This document shows, piece after piece, positions 35,474 through 43,965 of a stretch of DNA of 64,000 bases (within the stretch, counting starts at the first letter, position 1; each line of letters starts with the position of its first letter). The translations under genes were made by a program, and so were the position numbers. Below the pieces are notes generated by a model that was not told the DNA's origin, did no database searches, and saw only the letters and a list, made by a program, of their open reading frames with translations. The stretch is taken from contig JACKIC010000005.1 in NCBI GenBank assembly GCA_020638655.1, positions 372,001-436,000 of the forward strand, given 5' to 3'. Source of the stretch: Planctomycetota bacterium. GTDB lineage: Bacteria > Planctomycetota > UBA1135 > UBA2386.

Positions 35474-36730
35474 TTGGCACGCTTCCTCCCCAGCCCGCAG
35501 CGCTTCGCCTGGCTCGTCGCCGGCGCCGGCACCTTCGTGCCCGCGCAGGAGGCGAACGCCGATGCAGCGGCTCCGGCGGCGACGCACGCGCACTTCGCGG
35601 CGCGGCTGCTGCCGGGTGAGGGCGCGCCGATCGACGACGCGGTGCTGATCGAGCGCGGCGGCAAGATCGTCGCGGTCGGCCCGCGGCGGAGCACGCCGGT
35701 GCCCGCGGACGCGATCCGCCACGAACACGGCAGCCTCTGGCTCTCGCCGGGCTTCGTCGACCTGCACCACCACGTCAGCGGCGGCGGCGGCGACATCAAC
35801 GACATGACGATGCCGCTCAACGCCGAGATGCGCACGCTCGACGTCGTCAAGCCCAGCGACGACGCGATCCGGCGCACGGCCGCGGGCGGCATCACCACGA
35901 CGCTGTTCATCCCCGGTTCGGGCACCAACATCGGCGGCTTCGGCGTGCTGCTGAAGATGCGCTGGGGCCAGCCGCTCGAGAAGCTCGTGATGCGCGAGCT
36001 CGGCGCGATGAAGGTCGCGCAGGGCTTCAACCCCGAGCGACGCAGCGGCGACCTCGGCCTGACCCGCATGGGCAGCAGCGAGATGCTCACGCAACTGCTC
36101 GAACGGGGCCGCGACTACGCCGCGAAGTGGCGCGAGTTCGACGCCGGCCGCGGCGAGAAGCCCGAGCTGCGGCCCGAGCTCGAGCAACTGCGCAAGGTCT
36201 TCGACAAGAAGGTGCCGGTGCTGATCCACACCGCCGGTGCCCGCGACTGCATCGCCACGGCGCGCATGTTCCAGGACGTGTTCGACGTCAACATGGTGCT
36301 CTCGCACGGCTGCTTCGACGGCTGGGTCGCGGCCGCGGCGCTCGCCAAGCGCGGCACCCCGGTCAACCTCGGGCCGCGCATGTACGAGTTCGACCGCTAC
36401 GGCCGGTTCGTCGGCACCTGCCAGACCTACTGGGACGTCGGCTGTCACGACATGTCGATCAACACCGACGCGCCCGTCGTCGCCGCCGAGGAGCTGCCGC
36501 TGCAGGCAGCGATGGCGGTGCGCCTGGGCCTGCCCTACGAACCCGCGCTGCGCGCGGTCACCATCCAACCGGCGCGCCAGATCGGCGTCGCCGACCGGGT
36601 CGGCTCGCTCGAGGCCGGCAAGGACGCGGATTTCCTGGTGGTGCGCGGCGATCCGCTGGATCCCCGCAACCCGCCGCTCGAGGTCTACATCGAAGGCACT
36701 TTGGTCCACCGCAACGGAGACGTGCGATGA
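35474..36730 (+). CDS. Secreted amidohydrolase, metal site intact (B)
   Basis: The protein has 418 residues from a TTG at 35474, chosen because it opens a signal-like N-terminus (ARFLPSPQRFAWLVAGAGTFVPAQ) 26 bases after the previous stop; no ATG fits. It keeps the metal site: HxH in LSPGFVDLHHHVSGG, His in VLIHTAGARD and LSHGCFDGW, Asp in SINTDAPVV. It is closely related to the preceding gene (FIPGSGTNIGGFG, FNPERRSGDLG and the same C-terminal signature). It is probably the second catalytic member of the array. Its stop overlaps the next start (ATGA). Confidence 0.82.
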   Translation: MARFLPSPQRFAWLVAGAGTFVPAQEANADAAAPAATHAHFAARLLPGEGAPIDDAVLIERGGKIVAVGPRRSTPVPADAIRHEHGSLWLSPGFVDLHHHVSGGGGDINDMTMPLNAEMRTLDVVKPSDDAIRRTAAGGITTTLFIPGSGTNIGGFGVLLKMRWGQPLEKLVMRELGAMKVAQGFNPERRSGDLGLTRMGSSEMLTQLLERGRDYAAKWREFDAGRGEKPELRPELEQLRKVFDKKVPVLIHTAGARDCIATARMFQDVFDVNMVLSHGCFDGWVAAAALAKRGTPVNLGPRMYEFDRYGRFVGTCQTYWDVGCHDMSINTDAPVVAAEELPLQAAMAVRLGLPYEPALRAVTIQPARQIGVADRVGSLEAGKDADFLVVRGDPLDPRNPPLEVYIEGTLVHRNGDVR

Positions 36731-38178
36731 ACATGCAACACCTCCCCCGCTCCCTCTCGTTCGCGGCGTGCACCGCGGCATTGCTGGCGCTGGCCTCCGC
36801 CAGGGCCGCCGCCCAGGACGCCCGGCCGATCGCGTTCACCAACGCCCGCCTGCTGACGATGGCAGGCGAGCCGATCGAAGGCGGCACGCTGGTGGTGCGC
36901 AACGGCAAGATCGAGGCGATCGGCAAGGACGCCGTCGTGCCCGCCGGCGCGCGGGTCATCGACTGCACCGACATGACGATCATGCCGGGCCTGGTCAGCG
37001 CGGTCTCGTCGGCGGGCCTCACGCAGCCGCCGTCGCGCCGCACCCAGCCGACCCAGCAGCGCGGTCGCCGCAGCATGCCGATGCCGATGCCCGGCGGCGG
37101 CGGCGGCGCCCAGGACAAGGCGGCGACGCGCGTGGTCGACGGCATCTACGCCAAGCAGCCGGTGTTCGGCGACCTGCTGCGGGCCGGTGTCACGACGCTG
37201 GCGCTGACCCCGCCGGGCTCGGCGTTCCCGGGGCTCGGCGCGATCCTCAACCCCGACGGCAAGAGCCTCGACGAGCTGACCGAACAGGCCGAGGGCTTCG
37301 TGCAGATCGGCATGTCGATCGACGCGCAGACCAAGAAGCTGCTCAAGGGCAACTTCGACGCGGCCGCCAAGGTGCTCGAGGCGCGCAAGAAGCCGCCGGA
37401 GCCCAAGCCCGAGGAGAAGAAGCCGGAGGAAGCCAAGCCCGAGGCCAAGAAGGAAGAGCCCAAGCCCGAGGAGAAGAAGGGCGAGACGCCGCCGCAGCCG
37501 CAGCCGACGCCCACCCCGGACCCCAAGCCCGAGCCGAAGCCGGAGCCCAAGCAGGACCCCAAGCCGGCGCAGCCGCAGCAGCCCGCTGCGCAGCGGCGCC
37601 CCGAACCGCCCAAGAACCCGAACATCGAGGTGCTCGCGGACCTGCTCGAAGGCAAGCGCCGCGCCATGCTCGAGATCAGCTCGGCCGCCGAGATGCTGCA
37701 CTGGCAGCAGGTGTTCGAGACCACGCCGAAGTTCCAGCGCACGCTCGTGGTGCAGAGCTACAACACGCAGCAGGGCACGATCGACGAGGTGCTCGAGCAG
37801 GCCAAGTCGTTCGAGTGCGCGGTGCTGCTGCCGCCGACGCTGAGCACGACGCCGCGCTCGCGCATGCTGACCCACCCCGCGAAGGCCCTGCACGACGCCG
37901 GCATCGAGATCGGCTTCCTGCTCGGCAGCAACGACGCCACCGTCAAGCAGACGTTCTTCCGCCTCATGGAGCTGGTGCGCACCGGCCTGCCGTCCGACGT
38001 CGCGCTGCGCGGCGTGACCCTGGTGCCGGCCAAGGCGCTCGGCGTGCAGGAGCGCACCGGGTCGCTCGAGGTCGGCAAGGACGCCGACCTGCTCGTGTTC
38101 CACGGTGACCCGCTGACCCCCAGCAGCGAACTGCACGCCGTCTGGCGGCGTGGCCAGAAGGTGCCCGAGAAGCCGTGA
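36727..38178 (+). CDS. Secreted amidohydrolase-like protein with Pro/Glu/Lys insert (pseudoenzyme)
   Basis: The protein has 483 residues with a signal peptide ending near RAAAQ (residue 30). Family features: FTNARLLTMAGEPIEGGTLVVRNGKIEAIGKD, and TGSLEVGKDADLLVFHGDPL at the end. The metal motif is IMPGLVSAVSSAGLT, with no histidines. Residues ~218-300 are a striking low-complexity segment of Pro, Glu, Lys and Gln (repeated KPEEKK and PKPEPK units), inserted inside what should be the barrel. Coupled to the previous gene by ATGA. Confidence 0.82.
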   Translation: MNMQHLPRSLSFAACTAALLALASARAAAQDARPIAFTNARLLTMAGEPIEGGTLVVRNGKIEAIGKDAVVPAGARVIDCTDMTIMPGLVSAVSSAGLTQPPSRRTQPTQQRGRRSMPMPMPGGGGGAQDKAATRVVDGIYAKQPVFGDLLRAGVTTLALTPPGSAFPGLGAILNPDGKSLDELTEQAEGFVQIGMSIDAQTKKLLKGNFDAAAKVLEARKKPPEPKPEEKKPEEAKPEAKKEEPKPEEKKGETPPQPQPTPTPDPKPEPKPEPKQDPKPAQPQQPAAQRRPEPPKNPNIEVLADLLEGKRRAMLEISSAAEMLHWQQVFETTPKFQRTLVVQSYNTQQGTIDEVLEQAKSFECAVLLPPTLSTTPRSRMLTHPAKALHDAGIEIGFLLGSNDATVKQTFFRLMELVRTGLPSDVALRGVTLVPAKALGVQERTGSLEVGKDADLLVFHGDPLTPSSELHAVWRRGQKVPEKP

Positions 38179-38207
38179 TCCCGCCCGCCGCCTACAGGAA
38201 TCCCGCC

Positions 38208-39575
38208 ATGCGTATGCCATCCATCGTGTCGTTCGCCCTCCTCGCGACGGTGCTGCTCGCCGACCTGCCGGCGCAGCGCGGCCGCCGCGGCCAGCGCCCA
38301 CCGCAGCAGCCCGAACAGGCCGCGCCCGCGCCAGAGGCCAAGAAGGAGGAGTCGAAGAAGCCCAAGGCGTACCTCGCCGTGGTCGGCGCCGACGTCTACC
38401 TCGGCACCGGCCAGCGCATGACCGGCGCGACGGTCCTGGTCGCCGACGACAAGATCGAGTCCGTCGGCCAGAACCTCGAACTACCCGAGGGCACGACCGT
38501 GATCGACGCCAAGGGCAAGATCGTCAGCCCGGGCTTCATCTGCGTGCTCGGCAACGGCATGGGCGCGCCGCGCAGCGCGCCGTTCGCGGACGGCGTCAAC
38601 CCGTTCGACCCCGAGATCAAGCAGGGCCTCGCCGCCGGCATCACGGCGTTCATGGCCGGCTCGCCGGGCGGCGGCTCGAGCCCGTCGGGCAGCAACGCGG
38701 TGATCAAGCTCGCCTACGGCGACGTCAAGGGCATGGTCCTCGAGGAGAACACCGTGGTCGCGATGAACGTGCCGCTGAGCCTCGCCGATCGCGAGAAGCT
38801 CGAGCAGGCCGTCAAGCAGGCGCGCGAGTACATCGAGGCCGTCGACAACTTCCCCAAGACCAAGGCCGCCGACCCCAACGCCAAGGAGCCGCCGATGCCG
38901 CGCGGCGGCGAGACGATGGTGGCGATCCTGCGCGGCGAGAAGAAGCTCTGGATCAACCTGTCGGGCGGCGGCTTCAACCCGTTCGGCGGTCGCCGCACCG
39001 GCGCCGCGAGCGACCTGCCGGCGATCCGCGAGGCGCTCGAGATCAGCAAGCTGCTCGGCCAGGGGGTGGTGCTGCAGAAGCCGACCTCCGCGTGGCTGGC
39101 GCCCGACGAGATCGCGGCGACCGGCTCGATGGTGGTGATCAGCCCGCGCGACCGCCTGCCGGCCGACCCCAAGGACCCCGATCGCACCGGATCCAACATC
39201 GCCTCGACGGCCCTGCTGGCCGCGGCAGGCGTGCCGGTGGCCGTGACCTGCCCGGGCGGCATGTTCGGCGGCACCGGCGTCGGCACGGGTGGCATCCTCG
39301 GGCAGGATCTCAACACCCCCCACGTCGACGCGGCGTTCGCCGTGCGCGGCGGCCTCGACAACCGTAAGGCCCTGCGCACGCTGACCTTGGACGCGGCCCG
39401 AATCCTGGGCGTCGACGCCCGGATCGGCTCGCTCGAGGCCGGCAAGGACGCCGACATCTTGATTCTGGACGGCGACCCGCTGCACTATGCGACCTTCGTC
39501 GAGACCGCCATCGTCAATGGCAAGGTCGTCTACGAAAAGGCCAAGGAACCGCTGTTCCGGCACATCTCGCGATGA
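38208..39575 (+). CDS. Secreted amidohydrolase-like protein, last of the array (pseudoenzyme)
   Basis: The protein has 455 residues. The ATG at 38208 follows ACAGGAATCCCGCC and starts a signal peptide (MRMPSIVSFALLATVLLADLPAQ), then a basic and Pro-rich linker. The fold is seen in VVGADVYLGTGQRMTGATVLVADDKIESVG and IGSLEAGKDADILILDGDPL. The metal motif position reads VSPGFICVLGNGMGA and other ligands are absent. A loop rich in Gly and Ser (AGSPGGGSSPSGSN) aligns with the GSGSNMGGFG loop of the intact members. It lies 29 bases after the previous stop and is probably the last gene of the operon. Confidence 0.82.
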   Translation: MRMPSIVSFALLATVLLADLPAQRGRRGQRPPQQPEQAAPAPEAKKEESKKPKAYLAVVGADVYLGTGQRMTGATVLVADDKIESVGQNLELPEGTTVIDAKGKIVSPGFICVLGNGMGAPRSAPFADGVNPFDPEIKQGLAAGITAFMAGSPGGGSSPSGSNAVIKLAYGDVKGMVLEENTVVAMNVPLSLADREKLEQAVKQAREYIEAVDNFPKTKAADPNAKEPPMPRGGETMVAILRGEKKLWINLSGGGFNPFGGRRTGAASDLPAIREALEISKLLGQGVVLQKPTSAWLAPDEIAATGSMVVISPRDRLPADPKDPDRTGSNIASTALLAAAGVPVAVTCPGGMFGGTGVGTGGILGQDLNTPHVDAAFAVRGGLDNRKALRTLTLDAARILGVDARIGSLEAGKDADILILDGDPLHYATFVETAIVNGKVVYEKAKEPLFRHISR

Positions 39576-39722
39576 CCCGCGCGGTGTCCTAGGAGCGGAG
39601 CCCGGCAACCGCCGTCTAGGCATCAATCAAACGACAGAATATCAACGGCTGACCGCGGTCGGCCAGGGCCGCGGTGCCTCGCCCCACCGCTGGGGCCCCT
39701 CGCGGCAAGGACGCTATTTCTC

Positions 39723-40139
39723 ATGAGTGTAGAGAGCCTGAAGGAACTGGACGACTTCTTCCGCAGCATGCGCCAGTCGTTCAACAGCCGTGACCTCAAG
39801 ACCTTCCGCTCGCACTTCTGGACCGACAAGCGCTTCCACAACCTCGACGCGAGCGGCCGCCGCGATCGCGGCTGGGGCGCCTTCGAGGAGGTCCTCGACC
39901 AGGAGTTCCGCTACCTCGACTCGGTCAAGCTCGACCTGCGGGAGATGGAGTTCCAGGTCTTCGACGACCAGTTCGGCACCGCCGTCGGCATGTGGAAGCT
40001 GTCGCAGATCGATCCGGAAGGCCGCAACCACGAGCAGAATGGCAACTGCACCTTCTCGCTCTGCCGCATGAGCGACGACTGGAAGATCGTCGCGCAGCAC
40101 TTCTCGCCGATGTCGGCCGAAGAAGCCGCGACCGAGTAG
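39723..40139 (+). CDS. NTF2-like (SnoaL/DUF4440-type) protein
   Basis: The protein has 138 residues, cytoplasmic, with no signal peptide. The alpha+beta pattern and length fit the NTF2-like superfamily: helix LKELDDFFRSMRQSFNSRDLKTFRSHFW, then FRYLDSVKLDLREMEFQVFDDQFGTAVGMWKLSQ and final strand WKIVAQHFSP. Some members are ketosteroid-isomerase-like enzymes, others only bind ligands; no catalytic residues can be assigned. The 147-bp upstream gap has an A/T-richer patch (39620-39650) and a small hairpin (39681-39696), so it probably has its own promoter. Confidence 0.75.
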   Translation: MSVESLKELDDFFRSMRQSFNSRDLKTFRSHFWTDKRFHNLDASGRRDRGWGAFEEVLDQEFRYLDSVKLDLREMEFQVFDDQFGTAVGMWKLSQIDPEGRNHEQNGNCTFSLCRMSDDWKIVAQHFSPMSAEEAATE

Positions 40140-40260
40140 CGCGCGGCGCCACCAGGGCGCCGACAGCCGCACCTTCCGGCACCGGGGCACGACATTCGTT
40201 CCCCGGGCCCCGCCACGAGCCTAGAATCCGGCCACACCCCCACCCCGGAACCAGCGCAAC

Positions 40261-43200
40261 GTGACCACCGCGGAATCCCCGACCTCAGCATCCTTGGCCG
40301 CTCAGCCCGATTCCGCCCCGTCCGACGCCTTCCGGCCCGAACACAAGATCCGCCTGGTCACCGCGACCAGCCTGTTCGACGGGCACGACGCCTCGATCCA
40401 CATCTTCCGCCGCATCGCGCAGGCGTCGGGCGCCGAGGTCGTGCACCTGGGGCACAACCGCTCGGTGCGCGAGATCGTCGACGCGGCGATCGCCGAGGAC
40501 GCGCAGGGCATCGCGGTGACCTCCTACCAGGGCGGCCACAACGAGTTCTTCCGCTACATGTTCGACATGCTGAAGGAGCGCGGCTGCGGCCACGTGCGCA
40601 TCTTCGGCGGCGGCGGCGGCGTGATCCTGCCCGAGGAGATCGAGGCGCTGCACGCGTACGGCATCGCGCGCATCTACTCGCCCGACGACGGCCGCTCGAT
40701 GGGCCTGCAGGGCATGATCGACGACATGCTGCGGCGCTGCGACTTCGCCACCACGACGGCGAAGGACACGCTGCCGACACCGCGCGCCGCCGACGCGCGC
40801 AGCGTGGCCACCGCCATCAGCCTGGTCGAGAACTTCCCGGAACGGCACCGCGCGCCGGTGCACGCGGCGCTCGAGAAGCTGACCGCGCCTGCGCCCGTGC
40901 TCGGCATCACCGGCACCGGCGGCGCCGGCAAGAGCTCGCTGATCGACGAACTGCTGCGCCGCTTCCTGCTCGACTTCCCGGACAAGCGCGTCGCGGTGCT
41001 GTGCGTCGACCCGACCCGGCGCAAGACCGGCGGCGCGCTGCTCGGCGACCGCATCCGCATGAACGCCGCCACCGACGAGCGCGTGTTCGTGCGTTCGATG
41101 GCGACGCGCCGCGCCAACGCGGCCCTGTCGGAGAGCGTGCAGGACGCGCTCGCGGTGCTGCAGGTTGCCGGCTTCGACCTGATCCTGCTCGAGAGCAGCG
41201 GCATCGGCCAGAGCGACAGCGAGATCGTCGAACACGCCGACGTGTCGCTCTACGTGATGACGCCCGAGTTCGGCGCGCAGAGCCAGCTCGAGAAGATCGA
41301 CATGCTCGACTACGCGGACCTCGTGGCGATCAACAAGTTCGATCGCCGCGGCGCCCGCGACGCGCTGCGCGACGTCAAGAAGCAGGTGCAGCGCAACAAG
41401 AAGGCGTTCGAGACGCCCGCCGAGCAGATGCCGGTCTACGGCACGATGGCGGCGCAGTTCGCCGACCCGGGCACCAACCGCCTCTATCGCGCGGTCGCCG
41501 CGGCGCTCGACGGTGCGCGCCCCGGCAAGTTCGCCAGCACGCTGCCGCTCACCGAGGGCGAGCCGTCGACGACGCACGTGATCCCAGGCGACCGCGTGCG
41601 CTACCTCGCCGAGATCGTCGAGTCGAACCGCCGCTACGGCGCCTGGGCACGCGAGCAGAGCGCGCTCGCCGAGCGCCTCTACGTGCTCGAGCAGGCCGCC
41701 GCCGCGCTGCCCGAAGGTGCCGGCGCCGCGCGCGACGCGCTGCTGGCGCAGGCGAAGGCCGTCGAGAAGCAGCTCGACGCCGACTGCCTCACGCTGGTGC
41801 GCACCTGGGACGACCTGCACGCGAGCTTCGAGGGCGAGGACTTCGTCTTCCACGTGCGCGGCAAGGAGGTCCGGGTCAAGAACCACACGCGCTCGCTGTC
41901 GGGCCTGCAGATCCCCAAGGTCGCGCTGCCGCGCTACTCGTCCTACGGCGACCGCCTGCGCTGGCTGCTCACCGAGAACGTTCCCGGCCGCTTCCCGTAC
42001 GCGGCCGGTGTCTACCCGTTCAAGCGCACCGCGGAGGACCCGACGCGCATGTTCGCGGGCGAGGGCGGCCCCGAGCGCACCAACAAGCGCTTCCACTACC
42101 TGTCGTTCGGCCAGCCCTACAAGCGCCTGTCGACGGCGTTCGACAGCGTCACGCTCTACGGCGAGGACCCCGCGCTGCGCCCCGACATCCTCGGCAAGGT
42201 CGGCAACGCCGGCGTGTCGATCTGCTGCCTCGACGACGCCAAGCGCCTCTACTCGGGCTTCGACCTGTGCGACCCGGTCACGAGCGTGTCGATGACCATC
42301 AACGGGCCCGCGCCGATGCTGCTGGCCTTCTTCCTCAACGCCGCCGTCGACCAGCAGTGCGAGAAGTGGCTGCACGAGCACGGCAAGGCCGCCGAGGCCG
42401 ACGCGAAGATCGACGCGATCTATCGCGACAAGAGCGTGCCGCGACCGCGTTATCGCGGCGCGCTGCCCGACGGCCACGACGGCCTGGGCACGCTGCTGCT
42501 CGGCGTCACCGGCGATCAGGTCGTGCCCGCCGACGTCTATGCGCGCATCCGCGCGCAGACGCTCGCCACCGTGCGCGGCACGGTGCAGGCCGACATCCTC
42601 AAGGAGGACCAGGCGCAGAACACCTGCATCTTCAGCACCGAGTTCGCCCTGCGCATGATGGGCGACGTGCAGCAGTTCTTCACCGACAACAAGGTGCGCA
42701 ACTTCTACTCGGTGTCGATCAGCGGCTACCACATCGCCGAGGCCGGCGCCAACCCGATCACGCAGCTCGCGTTCACGCTCGCCAACGGCTTCACGTTCGT
42801 CGAGTACTACCTGTCGCGCGGCATGGCGATCGACGACTTCGCGCCGAACCTGAGCTTCTTCTTCAGCAACGGCGTCGACCCCGAGTACGCGGTCATCGGC
42901 CGCGTCGCGCGGCGCATCTGGGCCAAGGCGATCAAGCGCAAGTACGGCGGCAACGAGCGCAGCCAGATGCTCAAGTACCACATCCAGACGTCGGGCCGCT
43001 CGCTGCACGCGCAGGAGATCGACTTCAACGACATCCGGACCACGCTGCAGGCGCTCTACGCGATCTACGACAACTGCAATTCGCTGCACACCAACGCCTA
43101 CGACGAGGCGATCACGACGCCGACCGAGAACTCGGTGCGCCGCGCGATGGCGATCCAGCTGATCATCAACAAGGAGCTGGGCCTGGCGAAGAACGAGAAC

Positions 43201-43674
43201 CCGCTGCAGGGCTCGTTCATCATCGAGGAACTCACCGACCTCGTCGAAGAGGCCGTCTACGCCGAGTTCGAGCGACTCAGCGAGCGCGGCGGCGTGCTCG
43301 GCGCGATGGAGACGATGTACCAGCGCGGCAAGATCCAGGACGAGTCGCTGCACTACGAGACGCTGAAGTCGACCGGCGAGATGCCGATCATCGGCGTCAA
43401 CACGTTCCTCGGTAAGGACGGCTCGCCGATCCAGGTGATCGGCGAGGTCATGCGCAGCACCGACGACGAGAAGCAGGCGCAGATCGACGGCCTCGCCGCG
43501 TTGCACACGGCCAACGCGGGCCGCGCGGACACGGCCCTGCAAGCGCTGCAGCACGCCGCGCTGAACGGCGACAACGTGTTCGCGAGCCTCATGGACGCCG
43601 CGAAGTGCTGCTCGCTGGGGCAGATGTCGGGCGCGCTCTACGAGGTCGGCGGGCAGTACCGGCGCAACATGTGA
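40261..43674 (+). CDS. icmF: Fused acyl-CoA mutase with MeaB-type GTPase (IcmF)
   Basis: The protein has 1137 residues from a GTG at 40261. The domain order is that of IcmF. First, a B12-binding domain (~30-165) with the cobalt-ligand motif DGHDASI, SYQGGHNEFF and FGGGGGVI. Second, a MeaB-like G-domain (~215-430) with P-loop GITGTGGAGKSS, DPTRRKTGGALLGDR and NKFD. Third, the TIM-barrel mutase (~560-1137) with TSGRSLHAQE, NSLHTNAYDEAI and NPLQGSFIIEELTD. It interconverts isobutyryl-CoA and n-butyryl-CoA (some members act on pivalyl-CoA) using adenosylcobalamin, with the built-in GTPase guarding the cofactor. No other acyl-CoA genes are adjacent. Confidence 0.95.
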   Translation: MTTAESPTSASLAAQPDSAPSDAFRPEHKIRLVTATSLFDGHDASIHIFRRIAQASGAEVVHLGHNRSVREIVDAAIAEDAQGIAVTSYQGGHNEFFRYMFDMLKERGCGHVRIFGGGGGVILPEEIEALHAYGIARIYSPDDGRSMGLQGMIDDMLRRCDFATTTAKDTLPTPRAADARSVATAISLVENFPERHRAPVHAALEKLTAPAPVLGITGTGGAGKSSLIDELLRRFLLDFPDKRVAVLCVDPTRRKTGGALLGDRIRMNAATDERVFVRSMATRRANAALSESVQDALAVLQVAGFDLILLESSGIGQSDSEIVEHADVSLYVMTPEFGAQSQLEKIDMLDYADLVAINKFDRRGARDALRDVKKQVQRNKKAFETPAEQMPVYGTMAAQFADPGTNRLYRAVAAALDGARPGKFASTLPLTEGEPSTTHVIPGDRVRYLAEIVESNRRYGAWAREQSALAERLYVLEQAAAALPEGAGAARDALLAQAKAVEKQLDADCLTLVRTWDDLHASFEGEDFVFHVRGKEVRVKNHTRSLSGLQIPKVALPRYSSYGDRLRWLLTENVPGRFPYAAGVYPFKRTAEDPTRMFAGEGGPERTNKRFHYLSFGQPYKRLSTAFDSVTLYGEDPALRPDILGKVGNAGVSICCLDDAKRLYSGFDLCDPVTSVSMTINGPAPMLLAFFLNAAVDQQCEKWLHEHGKAAEADAKIDAIYRDKSVPRPRYRGALPDGHDGLGTLLLGVTGDQVVPADVYARIRAQTLATVRGTVQADILKEDQAQNTCIFSTEFALRMMGDVQQFFTDNKVRNFYSVSISGYHIAEAGANPITQLAFTLANGFTFVEYYLSRGMAIDDFAPNLSFFFSNGVDPEYAVIGRVARRIWAKAIKRKYGGNERSQMLKYHIQTSGRSLHAQEIDFNDIRTTLQALYAIYDNCNSLHTNAYDEAITTPTENSVRRAMAIQLIINKELGLAKNENPLQGSFIIEELTDLVEEAVYAEFERLSERGGVLGAMETMYQRGKIQDESLHYETLKSTGEMPIIGVNTFLGKDGSPIQVIGEVMRSTDDEKQAQIDGLAALHTANAGRADTALQALQHAALNGDNVFASLMDAAKCCSLGQMSGALYEVGGQYRRNM

Positions 43675-43695
43675 CGGGCGGATTGGCCGAAGGCG

Positions 43696-43965
43696 TCAGG
43701 CCTTGTAGGACCGCAAGACGCCTTCGCATTCGTAGAGCAGCCATCGCTCGCCGCCCGACTCGTACTCGCCGAGGAAGTCACAGCCTTCGTACTGACAAGG
43801 ATTGACGGCGCCGACGGGCGCGTCCCCTGGCGCCAGCAACCCCAGGCGAATCCGCGCACCGATCTCCGCCATGCGCCCTGCGAGCAACGCAGCCCGCTCA
43901 GGCGTCACTGCGGGCAGTTCGATCGTGATTTGTTCGGCCATGTCCTCGTCATCTCCACGGTTCAT
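43696..43965 (-). CDS. Small hypothetical protein
   Basis: The protein has 89 residues from the ATG at 43965, which overlaps the stop of the kinase gene (ATGA); an internal ATG at 43941 (MAEQITIELP) has a GAGG nearby and is also possible. It is acidic with no signal or membrane segment. Cys57 and Cys62 lie in NPCQYEGCDFLGEY, and a third Cys near the end might contribute to a metal site. I do not recognise the family. Coupling suggests that it acts with the kinase. Confidence 0.6.
   Translation of the reverse strand: MNRGDDEDMAEQITIELPAVTPERAALLAGRMAEIGARIRLGLLAPGDAPVGAVNPCQYEGCDFLGEYESGGERWLLYECEGVLRSYKA

Noticed and set aside
37380..37620. Apparent tandem DNA repeat
   Set aside because: It is the coding sequence of a Pro/Glu/Lys low-complexity stretch within a gene, not a CRISPR or satellite array.
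40285..43554. Minus-strand frame of 1089 codons
   Set aside because: Antisense of the IcmF gene, which has all expected motifs; the shadow has none.
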